NCBI RefSeq assembly: GCF_002150765.1 | Contig: NZ_MUYM01000036.1 | Coordinates: forward strand, 1 to 64,000 | Direction of reading: 5' to 3' | From: Lentzea kentuckyensis | GTDB lineage: Bacteria > Actinomycetota > Actinomycetes > Mycobacteriales > Pseudonocardiaceae | Length of the DNA: 64,000 bases | Made by a program: the position numbers and the translations under genes | Notes under the pieces: generated by a model | The model's input: only the letters and a program-made list of their open reading frames with translations | Database searches by the model: none | Told to the model about the DNA's origin: nothing | Shown: piece by piece, positions 35,624 through 43,371 of the stretch | Layout: the number at the start of each line of letters is the position of its first letter | Position numbering within the stretch: the stretch's first letter is position 1

Positions 35624-36457
35624 TCACAAAGTCGAAGCTGCGCCTGCGATGAGTTCCATCGACTCGCCGTCGCTGAGCGCGAGGTCCTGCAACGCCATGA
35701 ACCGCTGCGACACCTGCTCGATCTTGGAAGGTTCCTCCACGTACTCGCACCGCAGGAAGGTCTCGAGATAGACGACGTCGTCGTGCTGGCGGTGCGGGAA
35801 GCTCAACCAGGTGAAAGGGCAGGCCATCGCCGGAGACGCCTGTGGAACGATCCGAAGGCTCACGTACGGCTGCTCACTCACCTCCATGAGACGAAGCAGT
35901 TGCGCCTTCATCAGCCGCGGCCCACCCACGACCTGCCGCAACACCGCCTCCGGGAACACCGCCTCGACCGCCAGCGGATCGTTGCCCTCCGACCTCGATG
36001 CCCACGACTCCCGCACACGAGCCGTCACCGAGGCCTTCACCGGGTCGTCTCCGTACGTCGCTGCATCCGTGTAGCCGACGAGCTGGAACACGCTCGGCAC
36101 CGTGTCCGTGGTGAACGTTCGGAGGAACGTTGCATCAGCTACGAGCTGGGGGAAGTCCTCCGCCGGGTCGAAGATCTCCGGCTCCGGTCGGGTGGCTGTC
36201 CTGAGCTCGGCAGCACGTTGGGATTGGGACAGCACGAACTGCCACTCGAGTGTGGGCACTTTGTAGACGTATCCCAGCGCCATGACGTCGAGTGGTGCGG
36301 AGGGCTGCATCGCGTTCTCCATCATGGACAACTTGGCGCTGCTGAACCCCACGCGACCGCCGGCTTCGGTGAGGCTGAGATCAAGCGCGTTGCGCCAACG
36401 GGCGAGCTTCCGCCCGACGGCTCGTTCAAGCGCTGTAGCCCTGAAGTCCTTAGGCAT
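35624..36457 (-). CDS. XRE regulator with DUF5753 domain
   Basis: A 277-aa regulator: an N-terminal XRE helix-turn-helix (KLARWRNALDLSLTEAGGRVGFSSAKLSMME, about 17-48) followed by the DUF5753 domain (FLRTFTTDTVPSVFQLVGYTDAAT through RFMALQDLALSDGESMELI). Actinomycetes carry many such regulators, often next to small DUF397 or other partner genes and sometimes acting in development. It is six bases downstream of the gene at 36464-36859, so the two are probably cotranscribed. Confidence 0.88.
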   Translation of the reverse strand: MPKDFRATALERAVGRKLARWRNALDLSLTEAGGRVGFSSAKLSMMENAMQPSAPLDVMALGYVYKVPTLEWQFVLSQSQRAAELRTATRPEPEIFDPAEDFPQLVADATFLRTFTTDTVPSVFQLVGYTDAATYGDDPVKASVTARVRESWASRSEGNDPLAVEAVFPEAVLRQVVGGPRLMKAQLLRLMEVSEQPYVSLRIVPQASPAMACPFTWLSFPHRQHDDVVYLETFLRCEYVEEPSKIEQVSQRFMALQDLALSDGESMELIAGAASTL

Positions 36458-36463
36458 GAGGAG

Positions 36464-36859
36464 CTAGCCGTCGCACGGCTCATCCGACGCAGGAACGGCG
36501 GAGACGTACAGCCCAGCCTTGAGTGCGTCCTCCCGCCGCTGCATCAGCCGCACCTGGTCGAGGAGCATGACGCCAAGGATCATCAGAACCACAAAGAGAG
36601 CGCACTCCACCCAGTTCCGTGACGTGGCCGCCCAGAGAAATCCGGCTGTCCCACCAACCACGAACACGGCGAGGATCACGAGGGCCGACGACAGAGGTAG
36701 GTACCTCGGTCCGAAGCCAGTCCGTCGGTCGACCTCGTTTTGGACCGCTCGCCACAGCCTGCGGTCTTGATGGCGCCCCTTCTCGATCGCATCGCTCAGC
36801 TGCGTCGCCACAGCCTGCACGGCGGCGGCTTCCAACACGCGTGTTCCAACCTCAGTCAT
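36464..36859 (-). CDS. Small membrane protein between XRE genes
   Basis: A 131-aa protein with two adjacent hydrophobic segments (LSSALVILAVFVVGGTAGFLWAA and CALFVVLMILGVMLLDQV) and soluble ends. It starts inside the end of the upstream XRE gene (ATG 36859, eight-base overlap) and ends six bases before the next XRE gene, so the three form one operon. Function unknown; a membrane partner of the XRE regulators is possible. Confidence 0.6.
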   Translation of the reverse strand: MTEVGTRVLEAAAVQAVATQLSDAIEKGRHQDRRLWRAVQNEVDRRTGFGPRYLPLSSALVILAVFVVGGTAGFLWAATSRNWVECALFVVLMILGVMLLDQVRLMQRREDALKAGLYVSAVPASDEPCDG

Positions 36860-37739
36860 GGCTCGGTTCACTTTCGTACTCGGAATACTGCGAAGTGGCC
36901 TCTTGGAGGCGCACGCACCGGCGGACGATCAGATCCCTCGATTCGTCCTCGTCCAGGCTGACCTCGTCGAGCGCCCGGATGACATCCGCGTAGCCTTCGA
37001 CAGCCTCCTTCGTCTCGATGAAGAGGCTGGAGTTCTCCGTCTCCGTCCACACCAACGACTGGTACTTCGGGAACGTCAGCTGAGTGAAGGGCCCCGCTAT
37101 ACCTGCATGTGCACCAACTGTCGAAGGCACGATCAGGATCCTGATCTTCTTCCAGTTCGACATCAGCATGAGGTGCTGCAGCTGGCCGATGTGCTCTTCT
37201 GGTTCACCGATTTGAAGATCGAGCGCGAGCTCGTGGATGTAGAAGGTGCAGTCCAGGCCACCGCTGAGCAGCTTCTGCATCTCGTGCAGCACATGCAACC
37301 GCTCCTCCATCTCGTCGGCCGACACAGTGGCGGACGCCGTCAACACCGCACGCATGTAGTCAGCTGTCCGCAGAAGCACTGGCATCGCATGCGTGTGCCA
37401 GCTGATAAGGGTTTTGGCTGCGGCGAGGTTGGCGAAGGCGGTACGCGGCCGTACCGGCGCGCACTTGCCGTGCAGCTGCCACCATCCCGACAAGTCGCGC
37501 TCCGGAAAGAGTTCGAGCAGGCGGTCACGCTCAGCGGCCTTGGCGCGGCAGACGCTCAGCAGCATCACGACTTCGAGCCGGCTAACACCGCCCTTACCGG
37601 TCACCACGTCCGAGACTTTGGCCTCCTGCCAGCTCAACACGTCGGCAATCTCTCGGGCGTTCATCCCCGAGTTGGCGATGACAGCTCGCATGCCCTCACC
37701 GAATTCACGGCCGCGCGCGGTGGAGAACCTCTTCGGCAT
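36852..37739 (-). CDS. XRE regulator with DUF5753 domain
   Basis: A 295-aa protein with an N-terminal XRE domain (GEGMRAVIANSGMNAREIADVLSWQEAKVSDVVTG) and DUF5753 (SWHTHAMPVLLRTADYMRAVL ... PFTQLTFPKYQSLVWTETENSSLF). It is similar in plan to the neighbour at 35624 but clearly divergent in sequence. It is the first gene of the XRE-membrane protein-XRE operon. Confidence 0.88.
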   Translation of the reverse strand: MPKRFSTARGREFGEGMRAVIANSGMNAREIADVLSWQEAKVSDVVTGKGGVSRLEVVMLLSVCRAKAAERDRLLELFPERDLSGWWQLHGKCAPVRPRTAFANLAAAKTLISWHTHAMPVLLRTADYMRAVLTASATVSADEMEERLHVLHEMQKLLSGGLDCTFYIHELALDLQIGEPEEHIGQLQHLMLMSNWKKIRILIVPSTVGAHAGIAGPFTQLTFPKYQSLVWTETENSSLFIETKEAVEGYADVIRALDEVSLDEDESRDLIVRRCVRLQEATSQYSEYESEPSHD

Positions 37740-37783
37740 GTCCGAATTCCTTGTACTGATAAAAAGATTGAGGGGCGGTCAAC

Positions 37784-38131
37784 TCAGTCCACTGAGGACT
37801 CGTGAAGCCTGTGTCGTCTTGGGCTCCAGCACGTGCGGTCCCGCGTTGTCGCCGTAGCTGCTCCGACAGCGAGGTGAACCTTGATCAGCATCCGGCACGG
37901 TGCGGGGATGCGGCGCCAGAACGGTCCGCTGCGACATTTCCTGCAGCTGCCGTTCTCGTCCGGGAGATGTTCATCAACGAGCGCATGCACCGCTGCGACC
38001 AGGCCTGGGACTTCCCGCCGCATCATCGACAAAGCGGACGCGGCGTCGCCCTCAGCCGCGACTCGGGACACGAGATCGAGGTGAGCATCGAGGCGCTGCC
38101 GCAGCTCAGCGAACAAGACCAGGTTGCCCAT
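37784..38131 (-). CDS. Small hypothetical protein near XRE genes
   Basis: A 115-aa protein with DENGSCRKCRSGPFWRRIPAPCRML, three cysteines that could form part of a metal site, and a helical N-terminal half. Small proteins with this CxxC-rich block are common next to XRE/DUF5753 genes of Pseudonocardiaceae. GGAGGGG precedes ATG 38131. Function unknown. Confidence 0.6.
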   Translation of the reverse strand: MGNLVLFAELRQRLDAHLDLVSRVAAEGDAASALSMMRREVPGLVAAVHALVDEHLPDENGSCRKCRSGPFWRRIPAPCRMLIKVHLAVGAATATTRDRTCWSPRRHRLHESSVD

Positions 38132-38149
38132 CGCCGATCCCCTCCTGAA

Positions 38150-38413
38150 CTAGCTCGCTCGTCGCGACTGATCGGCCACAGCCTCCGGCTGATCGACTAC
38201 GGCTTGGGTCGGGCGCTGCCCCAGGGCCAGCCCCACTGCGGCGCGAAACGCAAGAAGCCCTTGCTCGGCTGCGTTCGCTTCTTTGCAGTCCAGGGCCGAT
38301 GTGACGACCACAGCTGCTCGCGCAAGCACCGTGGCCTCCGCGAGGGCCAGTTCGACAATGACCCGAACCGTCTTCTTCGGCTGTGCCATCTGCACGCCTC
38401 TCGCCAAAGTCAC
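38150..38413 (-). CDS. Small hypothetical protein
   Basis: An 87-aa protein, or 79 aa if the internal ATG at 38389 (MAQPKKTVRVIVELAL) is used. The GTG at 38413 overlaps the stop of the gene upstream (GTGA), which supports coupled translation. It is alanine-rich and helical, with no family. It lies 18 bases ahead of the small cysteine-containing gene, so these small genes may form one operon. Confidence 0.45.
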   Translation of the reverse strand: MTLARGVQMAQPKKTVRVIVELALAEATVLARAAVVVTSALDCKEANAAEQGLLAFRAAVGLALGQRPTQAVVDQPEAVADQSRRAS

Positions 38414-38634
38414 CCATCACGGAAGCAGCGCCACAGCCCCGGTACGGCGTCGACCGTGCCGTGGCGCGCCCCGTTCGCCGGGATCGGATAGCGGCAACGC
38501 CGTGCAGCCGGAACGAGTGCCAGCAACAAACACCCAGTTCCCGGCCTGCCGCTCAGCCGGCGAACGCTCCCGAAGGGTGTGATCCGGAGATCGAGCGGCG
38601 GAGCCATGAAACTCGCATCGATATCAGTGATCAT
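38410..38634 (-). CDS. Small hypothetical protein
   Basis: A 74-aa basic protein without a recognisable domain. It is supported by its overlap with the next gene and a possible GGAG-type site (GAGGGTGAGAA) ahead of ATG 38634. It would be the first gene of the small-protein operon running left, divergent from the XRE gene at 38793. Codon bias is moderate, so it could be spurious. Confidence 0.35.
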   Translation of the reverse strand: MITDIDASFMAPPLDLRITPFGSVRRLSGRPGTGCLLLALVPAARRCRYPIPANGARHGTVDAVPGLWRCFRDG

Positions 38635-38685
38635 TTCTCACCCTCCTCGCCAGATGTCCCAGCTCACCTACTGATGAGCCAAGCG

Positions 38686-38710
38686 TATAGTCTGATATCA
38701 GAGTCTGATA
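38686..38710. promoter_or_regulatory. Promoter/operator with direct repeat AGTCTGATA
   Basis: Two copies of AGTCTGATA lie at 38689-38697 and 38702-38710, 13 bases apart, with the palindrome CTGATATCAG across their junction and a -10-like TATAGT at 38686-38691. The site is between a leftward small-gene operon and the rightward XRE gene, so it is a likely operator of that regulator. Confidence 0.5.
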
Positions 38711-38792
38711 ATGCCCCAATCCGGTGAACGCCATCCTGCTACTCTCCGTAGCGTCTGCGTTGGGTTCGGTGACTTGTTCAGGAGGTACGTGC

Positions 38793-39653
38793 ATGGCGTC
38801 CGTGGAGATGCCGGCCTTCATCCACAACATCCAGTGCGGCCGATTGCTCGAAGCGCTGCGCGGCGAGCGCACTCAACGCGAGATCGCGACTGCGTGCGGA
38901 TGGAGTCAGCCGACTCAAGTCGATCTGGAGCGCGGTCAGAAGCTCTTCACGGCAGAGAACCTGCAGAAGCTCAAGGCTGCGCTTGGCGGGGATGCGGAGA
39001 CCTGGACGCAGATCGCTTGGCACGCCGAAGTCGGATCCGTCTCGGTCCCGAAGGCTGATCTTCGGTGGAAGTTCAAGTCCGAGCCGATGCGCAAACTGGT
39101 CGACATGGAGCGCACCGCCACACTGATTCGCTGCAAGGCGAGCATGTTGCTGCCCGGAATGCTCCAGACGATCGAGTTGATGCGCTACCTCATGGAGGCC
39201 GCAGGAGTCGCCGCAGAGGAGATCGACCGGCTCATCAACCTCCGCGTTCAACGTCAGGAAGCGCTCGCGAACCCCGCTCAACGGTTCGAGTTCATCATCG
39301 ACCAAGCCGCGCTCGCGCGGGTGAGTTTGATCTCAGATACCACAGGCATATGGGCCGGCCAGCTCAGGCGGCTGGCCGAAGTCGCGAAGCTTCCCAACGT
39401 GCACATCAAGTGGTTGCCGTTCAGCCACGGGTTCTACCCAGGTCAGGAAACCGACTACCACCTCGCCACATATGCGGCTGACCCCGCGCTGAACCTCGTC
39501 TACGTTGAGCGTTACGACGAGCAGGCGGTCCTGCACGAGCCGAAGATCGTCAAGAGGTACCTGGATCTGTGGGAGGCGCAGGACAAGGTCGCGCTTGGGT
39601 CGGATCAAGCAGCGAGCTTCCTTGCGTTCGTAGGCGGACCGCTGCCGTCGTGA
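38793..39653 (+). CDS. XRE regulator with DUF5753 domain
   Basis: A 286-aa XRE/DUF5753 regulator. The HTH is at about residues 16-50 (LLEALRGERTQREIATACGWSQPTQVDLERG); DUF5753 follows (LLPGMLQTIELMRYLMEAAGV ... TDYHLATYAADPALNLVYVERYDEQAV). GGAGG precedes ATG 38793, which I prefer to the in-frame codons from 38724. Four bases after its stop the frame of the DUF397 partner opens, a standard actinomycete regulator-partner pair. Confidence 0.9.
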   Translation: MASVEMPAFIHNIQCGRLLEALRGERTQREIATACGWSQPTQVDLERGQKLFTAENLQKLKAALGGDAETWTQIAWHAEVGSVSVPKADLRWKFKSEPMRKLVDMERTATLIRCKASMLLPGMLQTIELMRYLMEAAGVAAEEIDRLINLRVQRQEALANPAQRFEFIIDQAALARVSLISDTTGIWAGQLRRLAEVAKLPNVHIKWLPFSHGFYPGQETDYHLATYAADPALNLVYVERYDEQAVLHEPKIVKRYLDLWEAQDKVALGSDQAASFLAFVGGPLPS

Positions 39654-39692
39654 CAGTTGGTGACGGCAACAGCGGAAGGATCGGCTTACGAG

Positions 39693-39923
39693 ATGAGCAA
39701 GCCATCAACAACGCCTGATATCGGATTCACGCCCTGGTTCAAGTCCTCCTACAGCCAGCCGAGCGAGAGCGCGTGCGTCGAGATCAGGTTCAGGGCTGGC
39801 CAAGTCGGCGTCCGCGACTCCAAGGCGCCTGACGAAGGCCGCCTGGCTTTCCGCGGAGGTGCTTGGTCCCAATTCAGGACCTGGGTGAGCGCCGGAAGCC
39901 GCTCAGACACAGCCGCATCCTGA
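39693..39923 (+). CDS. DUF397 protein, partner of XRE regulator
   Basis: A 76-aa protein with the DUF397 pattern: WFKSSYSQPSESACVEIRF, then VGVRDSKAPDEGRLAF and a final WSQFRTWV. DUF397 proteins are small partners of XRE/DUF5753 regulators, and some pairs control development or antibiotic production. The ATG at 39693 begins the domain; an upstream TTG at 39657 in the same frame is possible. Confidence 0.87.
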   Translation: MSKPSTTPDIGFTPWFKSSYSQPSESACVEIRFRAGQVGVRDSKAPDEGRLAFRGGAWSQFRTWVSAGSRSDTAAS

Positions 39924-39929
39924 CTGCGT

Positions 39930-39961
39930 CGGCTCGGCCCGGTGAGTGACGGGCCGAGCCG
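39930..39961. terminator. Strong hairpin between convergent genes
   Basis: A perfect 12-base stem (39930-39941 and 39950-39961) closes an 8-base loop between the DUF397 gene and the convergent Nudix gene. There is no T tract, but the stem strength and position fit a two-way terminator. Confidence 0.75.
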
Positions 39962-39982
39962 CTCGCTCAGCCCGCCGGCCGG

Positions 39983-40471
39983 TCAGTCGGAAAGGTTGAG
40001 AGGCGTCGTGCTCAACGTGCCCGCCAGGAGGTCCTCAACCAACCTGGGGAGGCTGGCCGGAAGGAGTTTGGCCGTCGTCTGAACGAGTTCTGCGGCTGAC
40101 CACCAGCGCCGTTCGATCAGTCCTGCTTTCTCGTTCTCGGTGGGCTGGAGCGCGACCTTCGGTGCCGTGTCGGTGATGCGGCCGAGGAAGACGTGATCAA
40201 TGCGGTGATGGTCGCGTCCCTTGTAGTGGAACCGGGATTCCCTGATCCACAGCTTGCGCCCCAGCGACGGAAGAACGAGCCCGGTCTCCTCCGCCACTTC
40301 GCGGCGAGCGGCGTCGACCGGCTCCTCGCCCTCGTCCAAGCCGCCACCGGGCAGCTCCCACCAATCGTGGCCGCGGTCGTGCGGATCGCAGGCGTGAATG
40401 AGCAGCACGCGGTCCTGTGGGTCGATCAGCAGCACTCGAGCCCCGACGCGTGGGGTGAGGGTGGTGGACAT
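39983..40471 (-). CDS. Nudix hydrolase
   Basis: A 162-aa Nudix protein with a full Nudix box, GGGLDEGEEPVDAARREVAEETG (about residues 41-63), matching Gx5Ex7REUxEExGU. The N-terminal strand VGARVLLIDPQDRVLLI is typical. It hydrolyses a nucleoside diphosphate-linked compound by family; the substrate cannot be named. AGGAA precedes ATG 40471. It lies 61 bases after the EEP nuclease-like gene on the same strand, so it may belong to the radical SAM cassette. Confidence 0.9.
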   Translation of the reverse strand: MSTTLTPRVGARVLLIDPQDRVLLIHACDPHDRGHDWWELPGGGLDEGEEPVDAARREVAEETGLVLPSLGRKLWIRESRFHYKGRDHHRIDHVFLGRITDTAPKVALQPTENEKAGLIERRWWSAAELVQTTAKLLPASLPRLVEDLLAGTLSTTPLNLSD

Positions 40472-40532
40472 CGTGCGGGAGTTCCTCGCGGTCGGCTACG
40501 TGGGCGGCAGCCTGCGCGAGTGGGGCCGGAGT

Positions 40533-41375
40533 TCAGAACAGAGTCGGTTCCGGCTCGTTGTGCGCGTCGACCGCCGTGGTGGGGTCCGACGTTAGCAGCG
40601 TCCTGTTCGCGCTCAGCGACAACCGGACGGCGAGTCCCGAATGATCGGTCAGCCGGGAGCCGCCCGGCGAGACTTCTCTGGTCTCGTGCAGGTATTCGCA
40701 GGCCATGAGCCGCTGGACGACCGCCGGTGAGCCGTGAGCGTGGTCGTAGCGGTAGCCGAGTTCCGGACGACGAGCCCAGCTGTGTTCGACCAGTTCGGGG
40801 TGCAGGTGCCGGAACAGGTCGGCGAGGTCGTACAGCTCGGTCAAGCTGGTGTAGAAGTCGTACTCGAACTGGGCGAACTGGCCACGGTGTGCTGGCTGAT
40901 GACCGGGTTCGAGCACGTTCAGATCACCGAGCACCACCAACGACTGGTCGGACGCCGTCCGCTTCAGGGCTTCTCCGAACCTGGCGATCCACGTCTTCTT
41001 CCGGTCGGTCTTCTCCAGCGTCGAGTCGCGGGACGGCACGTACACGCCCACGACGCGAAGCGGTCCTTCATCGGTGTCGACCACGACGCCGGCAGCGCGT
41101 GCGGGCAGGTAGTCCAAGGCGTCGCCGAGAGGGTCCAGCGCAGTGGCGAGCTTGCTGACGATCATCACGCCCAGCTCGCCCGGTGCGTGCTCGGGGAAGG
41201 TGACCGAGTACCCGGCCGCAGTAAAGGCCTGAGCCAGGAACACGCTGCCCGCGGTGGCCTTGGTCTCGGTCAGCACCAGGACGTGCTCGGGGCGAGCGGC
41301 GAGCCATTCCAGCTGTCGACGAGCACGGTCGATCGACGGGGCGCCGACGTTGACGGTGAGCAGGCTCAGCTGCAT
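40533..41375 (-). CDS. Endonuclease/exonuclease/phosphatase (EEP) protein
   Basis: A 280-aa protein of the exonuclease III/APE-like EEP superfamily with all main residues visible: LLTVNVGAPS (Asn), LTETKA (metal-binding Glu), VYVPSRD, VLGDLNVLEP (Asp and Asn), GYRYDHAH (Asp) and LTDHSGLAV (final Asp-His). It may cleave DNA or a phosphate ester of a nucleotide-like compound. ATG 41375 overlaps the end of the thymidylate-kinase-like gene by 10 bases, so the frame extending to 41660 is not used. It is the third gene of a coupled operon. Confidence 0.85.
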   Translation of the reverse strand: MQLSLLTVNVGAPSIDRARRQLEWLAARPEHVLVLTETKATAGSVFLAQAFTAAGYSVTFPEHAPGELGVMIVSKLATALDPLGDALDYLPARAAGVVVDTDEGPLRVVGVYVPSRDSTLEKTDRKKTWIARFGEALKRTASDQSLVVLGDLNVLEPGHQPAHRGQFAQFEYDFYTSLTELYDLADLFRHLHPELVEHSWARRPELGYRYDHAHGSPAVVQRLMACEYLHETREVSPGGSRLTDHSGLAVRLSLSANRTLLTSDPTTAVDAHNEPEPTLF

Positions 41376-42019
41376 ACCGGGATCTTCTCCTCGAGCACTC
41401 GGTGGATCAGGGACACGATCCTCGCAGCGATCGTGGCAGCGTCGTCGGTGGTGCAATCCAGCGTCTCCACCGGCCATCCCTTGGCCTGCAGATCGACCAC
41501 GGCGTGGACGTAGAGACCGGATTCCATGTCGCTGTTGTCCTCGGCGCGTTCGAAGCGACTGTGCCCGCCACGTGTTCGGAGCCGGTGGTCGATCACGGTG
41601 GGGTCGCCGTTGAGGATGACAGAGAGATCCGGGCGGTAGATGCCGTGGTTGAGCTGCCACACGGTCTCGGCGGACAGCCCGTCAAGCCCCTGCAGGACGA
41701 GCGAAGACGCGACGTAGCGGTCACAAATGACCACTTTCCCGTCGCGGAGTGCGGGCTTGATCTCGGCGTCGAGCTGGTGGTGCCGGTCCGCCGCACACAG
41801 GCAGGCCAGGGCCATGCCTCTATAGGTATCGGTGCCGTGCCGGGCGAGCTCGCCCAGCGGTGCTCGGGACGGTTGAGCTGTCGCGAGGACCGGTACGCCC
41901 GCCGCGACCAACGTGTCAGTGACCAGTTTCGCCGAAGTGGACTTGCCGACTCCACCAGGGCCATCCAGCGTGATCAGCGTTCCTGGGAGACGCCGCGGTT
42001 CGTCGAAGAAGGCGGTCAT
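41366..42019 (-). CDS. Thymidylate-kinase-like nucleotide kinase
   Basis: A 217-aa P-loop kinase: Walker A DGPGGVGKST (residues 19-28), TAQPSRAPLGE in place of the usual TREPGG block, and the family's DRY motif in ICDRYVASSLVLQ. The family phosphorylates dTMP and related monophosphates, but housekeeping tmk is rarely in such a cassette, and the altered second block suggests another substrate. The ATG overlaps the radical SAM stop (ATGA), and its end overlaps the EEP gene, so all three are coupled. Confidence 0.82.
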   Translation of the reverse strand: MTAFFDEPRRLPGTLITLDGPGGVGKSTSAKLVTDTLVAAGVPVLATAQPSRAPLGELARHGTDTYRGMALACLCAADRHHQLDAEIKPALRDGKVVICDRYVASSLVLQGLDGLSAETVWQLNHGIYRPDLSVILNGDPTVIDHRLRTRGGHSRFERAEDNSDMESGLYVHAVVDLQAKGWPVETLDCTTDDAATIAARIVSLIHRVLEEKIPVCS

Positions 42020-43140
42020 ACCGGCATCAGTGGCAGCAGCCGACGTTCTCCCGCGACCTGATCAGCGGTCGTGACCGGGCACTGCTCGGCATCGACGTCG
42101 CCGATCCGGCCACCGGACGCGATCACGGCGGCCGGGCAGCCCTTGCCGCATCCTGCGTTCATCGAGCACGACGCGCACGTGTTGTTGGAGCCTGCCTGGT
42201 AACGGGCTTTGAACCGGTAGTCGTCGAGGCGTCGCGCGATGTCCGTGTCGGTGAAGATGTTCCCGACGATGAACTCGGTGTCGGCGTGCCGGGATGCGGG
42301 AGTGCGCGCGGCGAACACCAAGTACGGGCACACGGTGACCTCGCCAGGGGTGAACACGTAGATGATCGTTCCCGCTTCGCAGCCGGACAACGGCTTGCCC
42401 GTGGTGTTCGGGAAACGGATGTGCGCGATGTCGAGATCAGGGCTGTTGAACGGTTCGGTCAAAGCGTGGATCTCCTGCATGTGCAGGGTCGTCTTCGCGA
42501 GTCGCCCCTGCGACTTGACGCCGCGGCCCATGCTGCCCAGCGGGTTGAGCAGCACGTAGCGCGCACCGTTCGCGCGCGCGAACTCGCACAGCTCGACGTA
42601 CTCCTCGTTCTGTGCCAATGAGTTCGGTGTGCACAACAAACCCTGCAGAATCCGAGCCGCGCCGAGCTTCTTCACGGTGGCCACGGTGACGTTGAAACTG
42701 GCTCGGTCGCCGCGGAACTTGCCGTGCGAGTCGGAGGCGAATCCGTCGAGCGACACGTTGCAGTGCACGCCCTGATCGGCGAGGTCACTGATCTCGAAGT
42801 CGCTCAGTGTGGTGGCGTTCGTGCAGATTCCGACGTCCATGTCGGCGGCGCGGAACGCGCGCACGATGGCCATGAAGTCGGGGTGGATCGTGGGTTCTCC
42901 GCCGGTGAGAGTGATTCGCTGAACTCGTGCCTCGCTCAGCTGTGGGATCACCTTGCCGACGATCTCCGTCAGCGGCATCTGCTTACCAGCGCGGGTCGCG
43001 GATACGAAGCAGTGAGCGCAGTGGAGGTTGCAGTCCTCGTTGATCTGCACCAAGGCTTTGCGATGCGGACTATCCACTGTGGTCCGGAAGTAGCAGGAGG
43101 CGGCGCGCGCCTCTTCGGCGATGCTGCGAGCACTAGTCAT
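42016..43140 (-). CDS. Radical SAM/SPASM enzyme
   Basis: A 374-aa radical SAM enzyme. The 4Fe-4S-binding motif CxxxCxxC is CNLHCAHC (about residues 37-44), followed by the SAM motif TLTGGEPTIH, the NVSLDGF strand, and a C-terminal SPASM-type cysteine cluster CASCSMNAGCGKGC for auxiliary clusters. SPASM enzymes often modify peptides (anSME, PqqE, MftC) but also small molecules. Here the operon partners are nucleotide enzymes, which is unusual. GGAGG precedes ATG 43140. A 23-codon open frame ends inside its start. Confidence 0.92.
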   Translation of the reverse strand: MTSARSIAEEARAASCYFRTTVDSPHRKALVQINEDCNLHCAHCFVSATRAGKQMPLTEIVGKVIPQLSEARVQRITLTGGEPTIHPDFMAIVRAFRAADMDVGICTNATTLSDFEISDLADQGVHCNVSLDGFASDSHGKFRGDRASFNVTVATVKKLGAARILQGLLCTPNSLAQNEEYVELCEFARANGARYVLLNPLGSMGRGVKSQGRLAKTTLHMQEIHALTEPFNSPDLDIAHIRFPNTTGKPLSGCEAGTIIYVFTPGEVTVCPYLVFAARTPASRHADTEFIVGNIFTDTDIARRLDDYRFKARYQAGSNNTCASCSMNAGCGKGCPAAVIASGGRIGDVDAEQCPVTTADQVAGERRLLPLMPV

Positions 43141-43204
43141 CGTGAACCTCCACGTCCACGGCACGCGGTTCGCCAATGCCGCCGATGATCGAGTGCCGGA
43201 TCAA
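43133..43204 (-). CDS. Candidate 23-codon small ORF overlapping the radical SAM start
   Basis: A short frame starts at TTG 43204, with GGGGG a few bases ahead, and ends with TAG at 43133-43135, overlapping the radical SAM ATG by eight bases. Its product (LIRHSIIGGIGEPRAVDVEV then HDD) has GC-rich third positions (18 of 23), unlike the in-frame codons farther upstream. It could be a leader peptide that couples translation, or a small substrate peptide for the radical SAM enzyme. The reading frame is visible; function is speculation. Confidence 0.35.
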   Translation of the reverse strand: MIRHSIIGGIGEPRAVDVEVHDD

Positions 43205-43216
43205 GCACCCCCGAAT

Positions 43217-43266
43217 AGATGTTCGGAAGTACAGTAGCGCGACTTCAGATGTTCGAGTGGACATCT
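43217..43266. promoter_or_regulatory. Operator-like repeats between radical SAM and LysR-like genes
   Basis: AGATGTTCG occurs twice, at 43217-43225 and 43247-43255, exactly 30 bases apart. The second copy begins the inverted repeat AGATGT-N8-ACATCT (43247-43266), which fits the T-N11-A layout of LysR-type sites. Its place between the divergent regulator and cassette suggests autoregulation plus cassette control by the LysR-like protein. Confidence 0.55.
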
Positions 43267-43371
43267 TTGGGACACTACGAGTACAACTGCGATCAACGAC
43301 AACCCAACTGTTCGCACGGACAACACGCACGTCAGAGCAGGGTTCAGGGAGACCTGAAGAGGGAGGCGCTG

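Noticed and set aside
37783..37796. Palindrome CTCAGT-CC-ACTGAG
   Set aside because: It overlaps the stop codon of a small gene and is short; no clear promoter elements are nearby.
39735..39760. Possible attR from a TTCAAGTCC stretch resembling the tRNA T arm
   Set aside because: Only nine or ten bases match, and the stretch is within the conserved DUF397 coding motif.
42016..43140. Radical SAM protein as a prokaryotic viperin
   Set aside because: The neighbouring kinase is suggestive, but the C-terminal SPASM cysteine cluster and overall layout differ from viperin, which has a single cluster.
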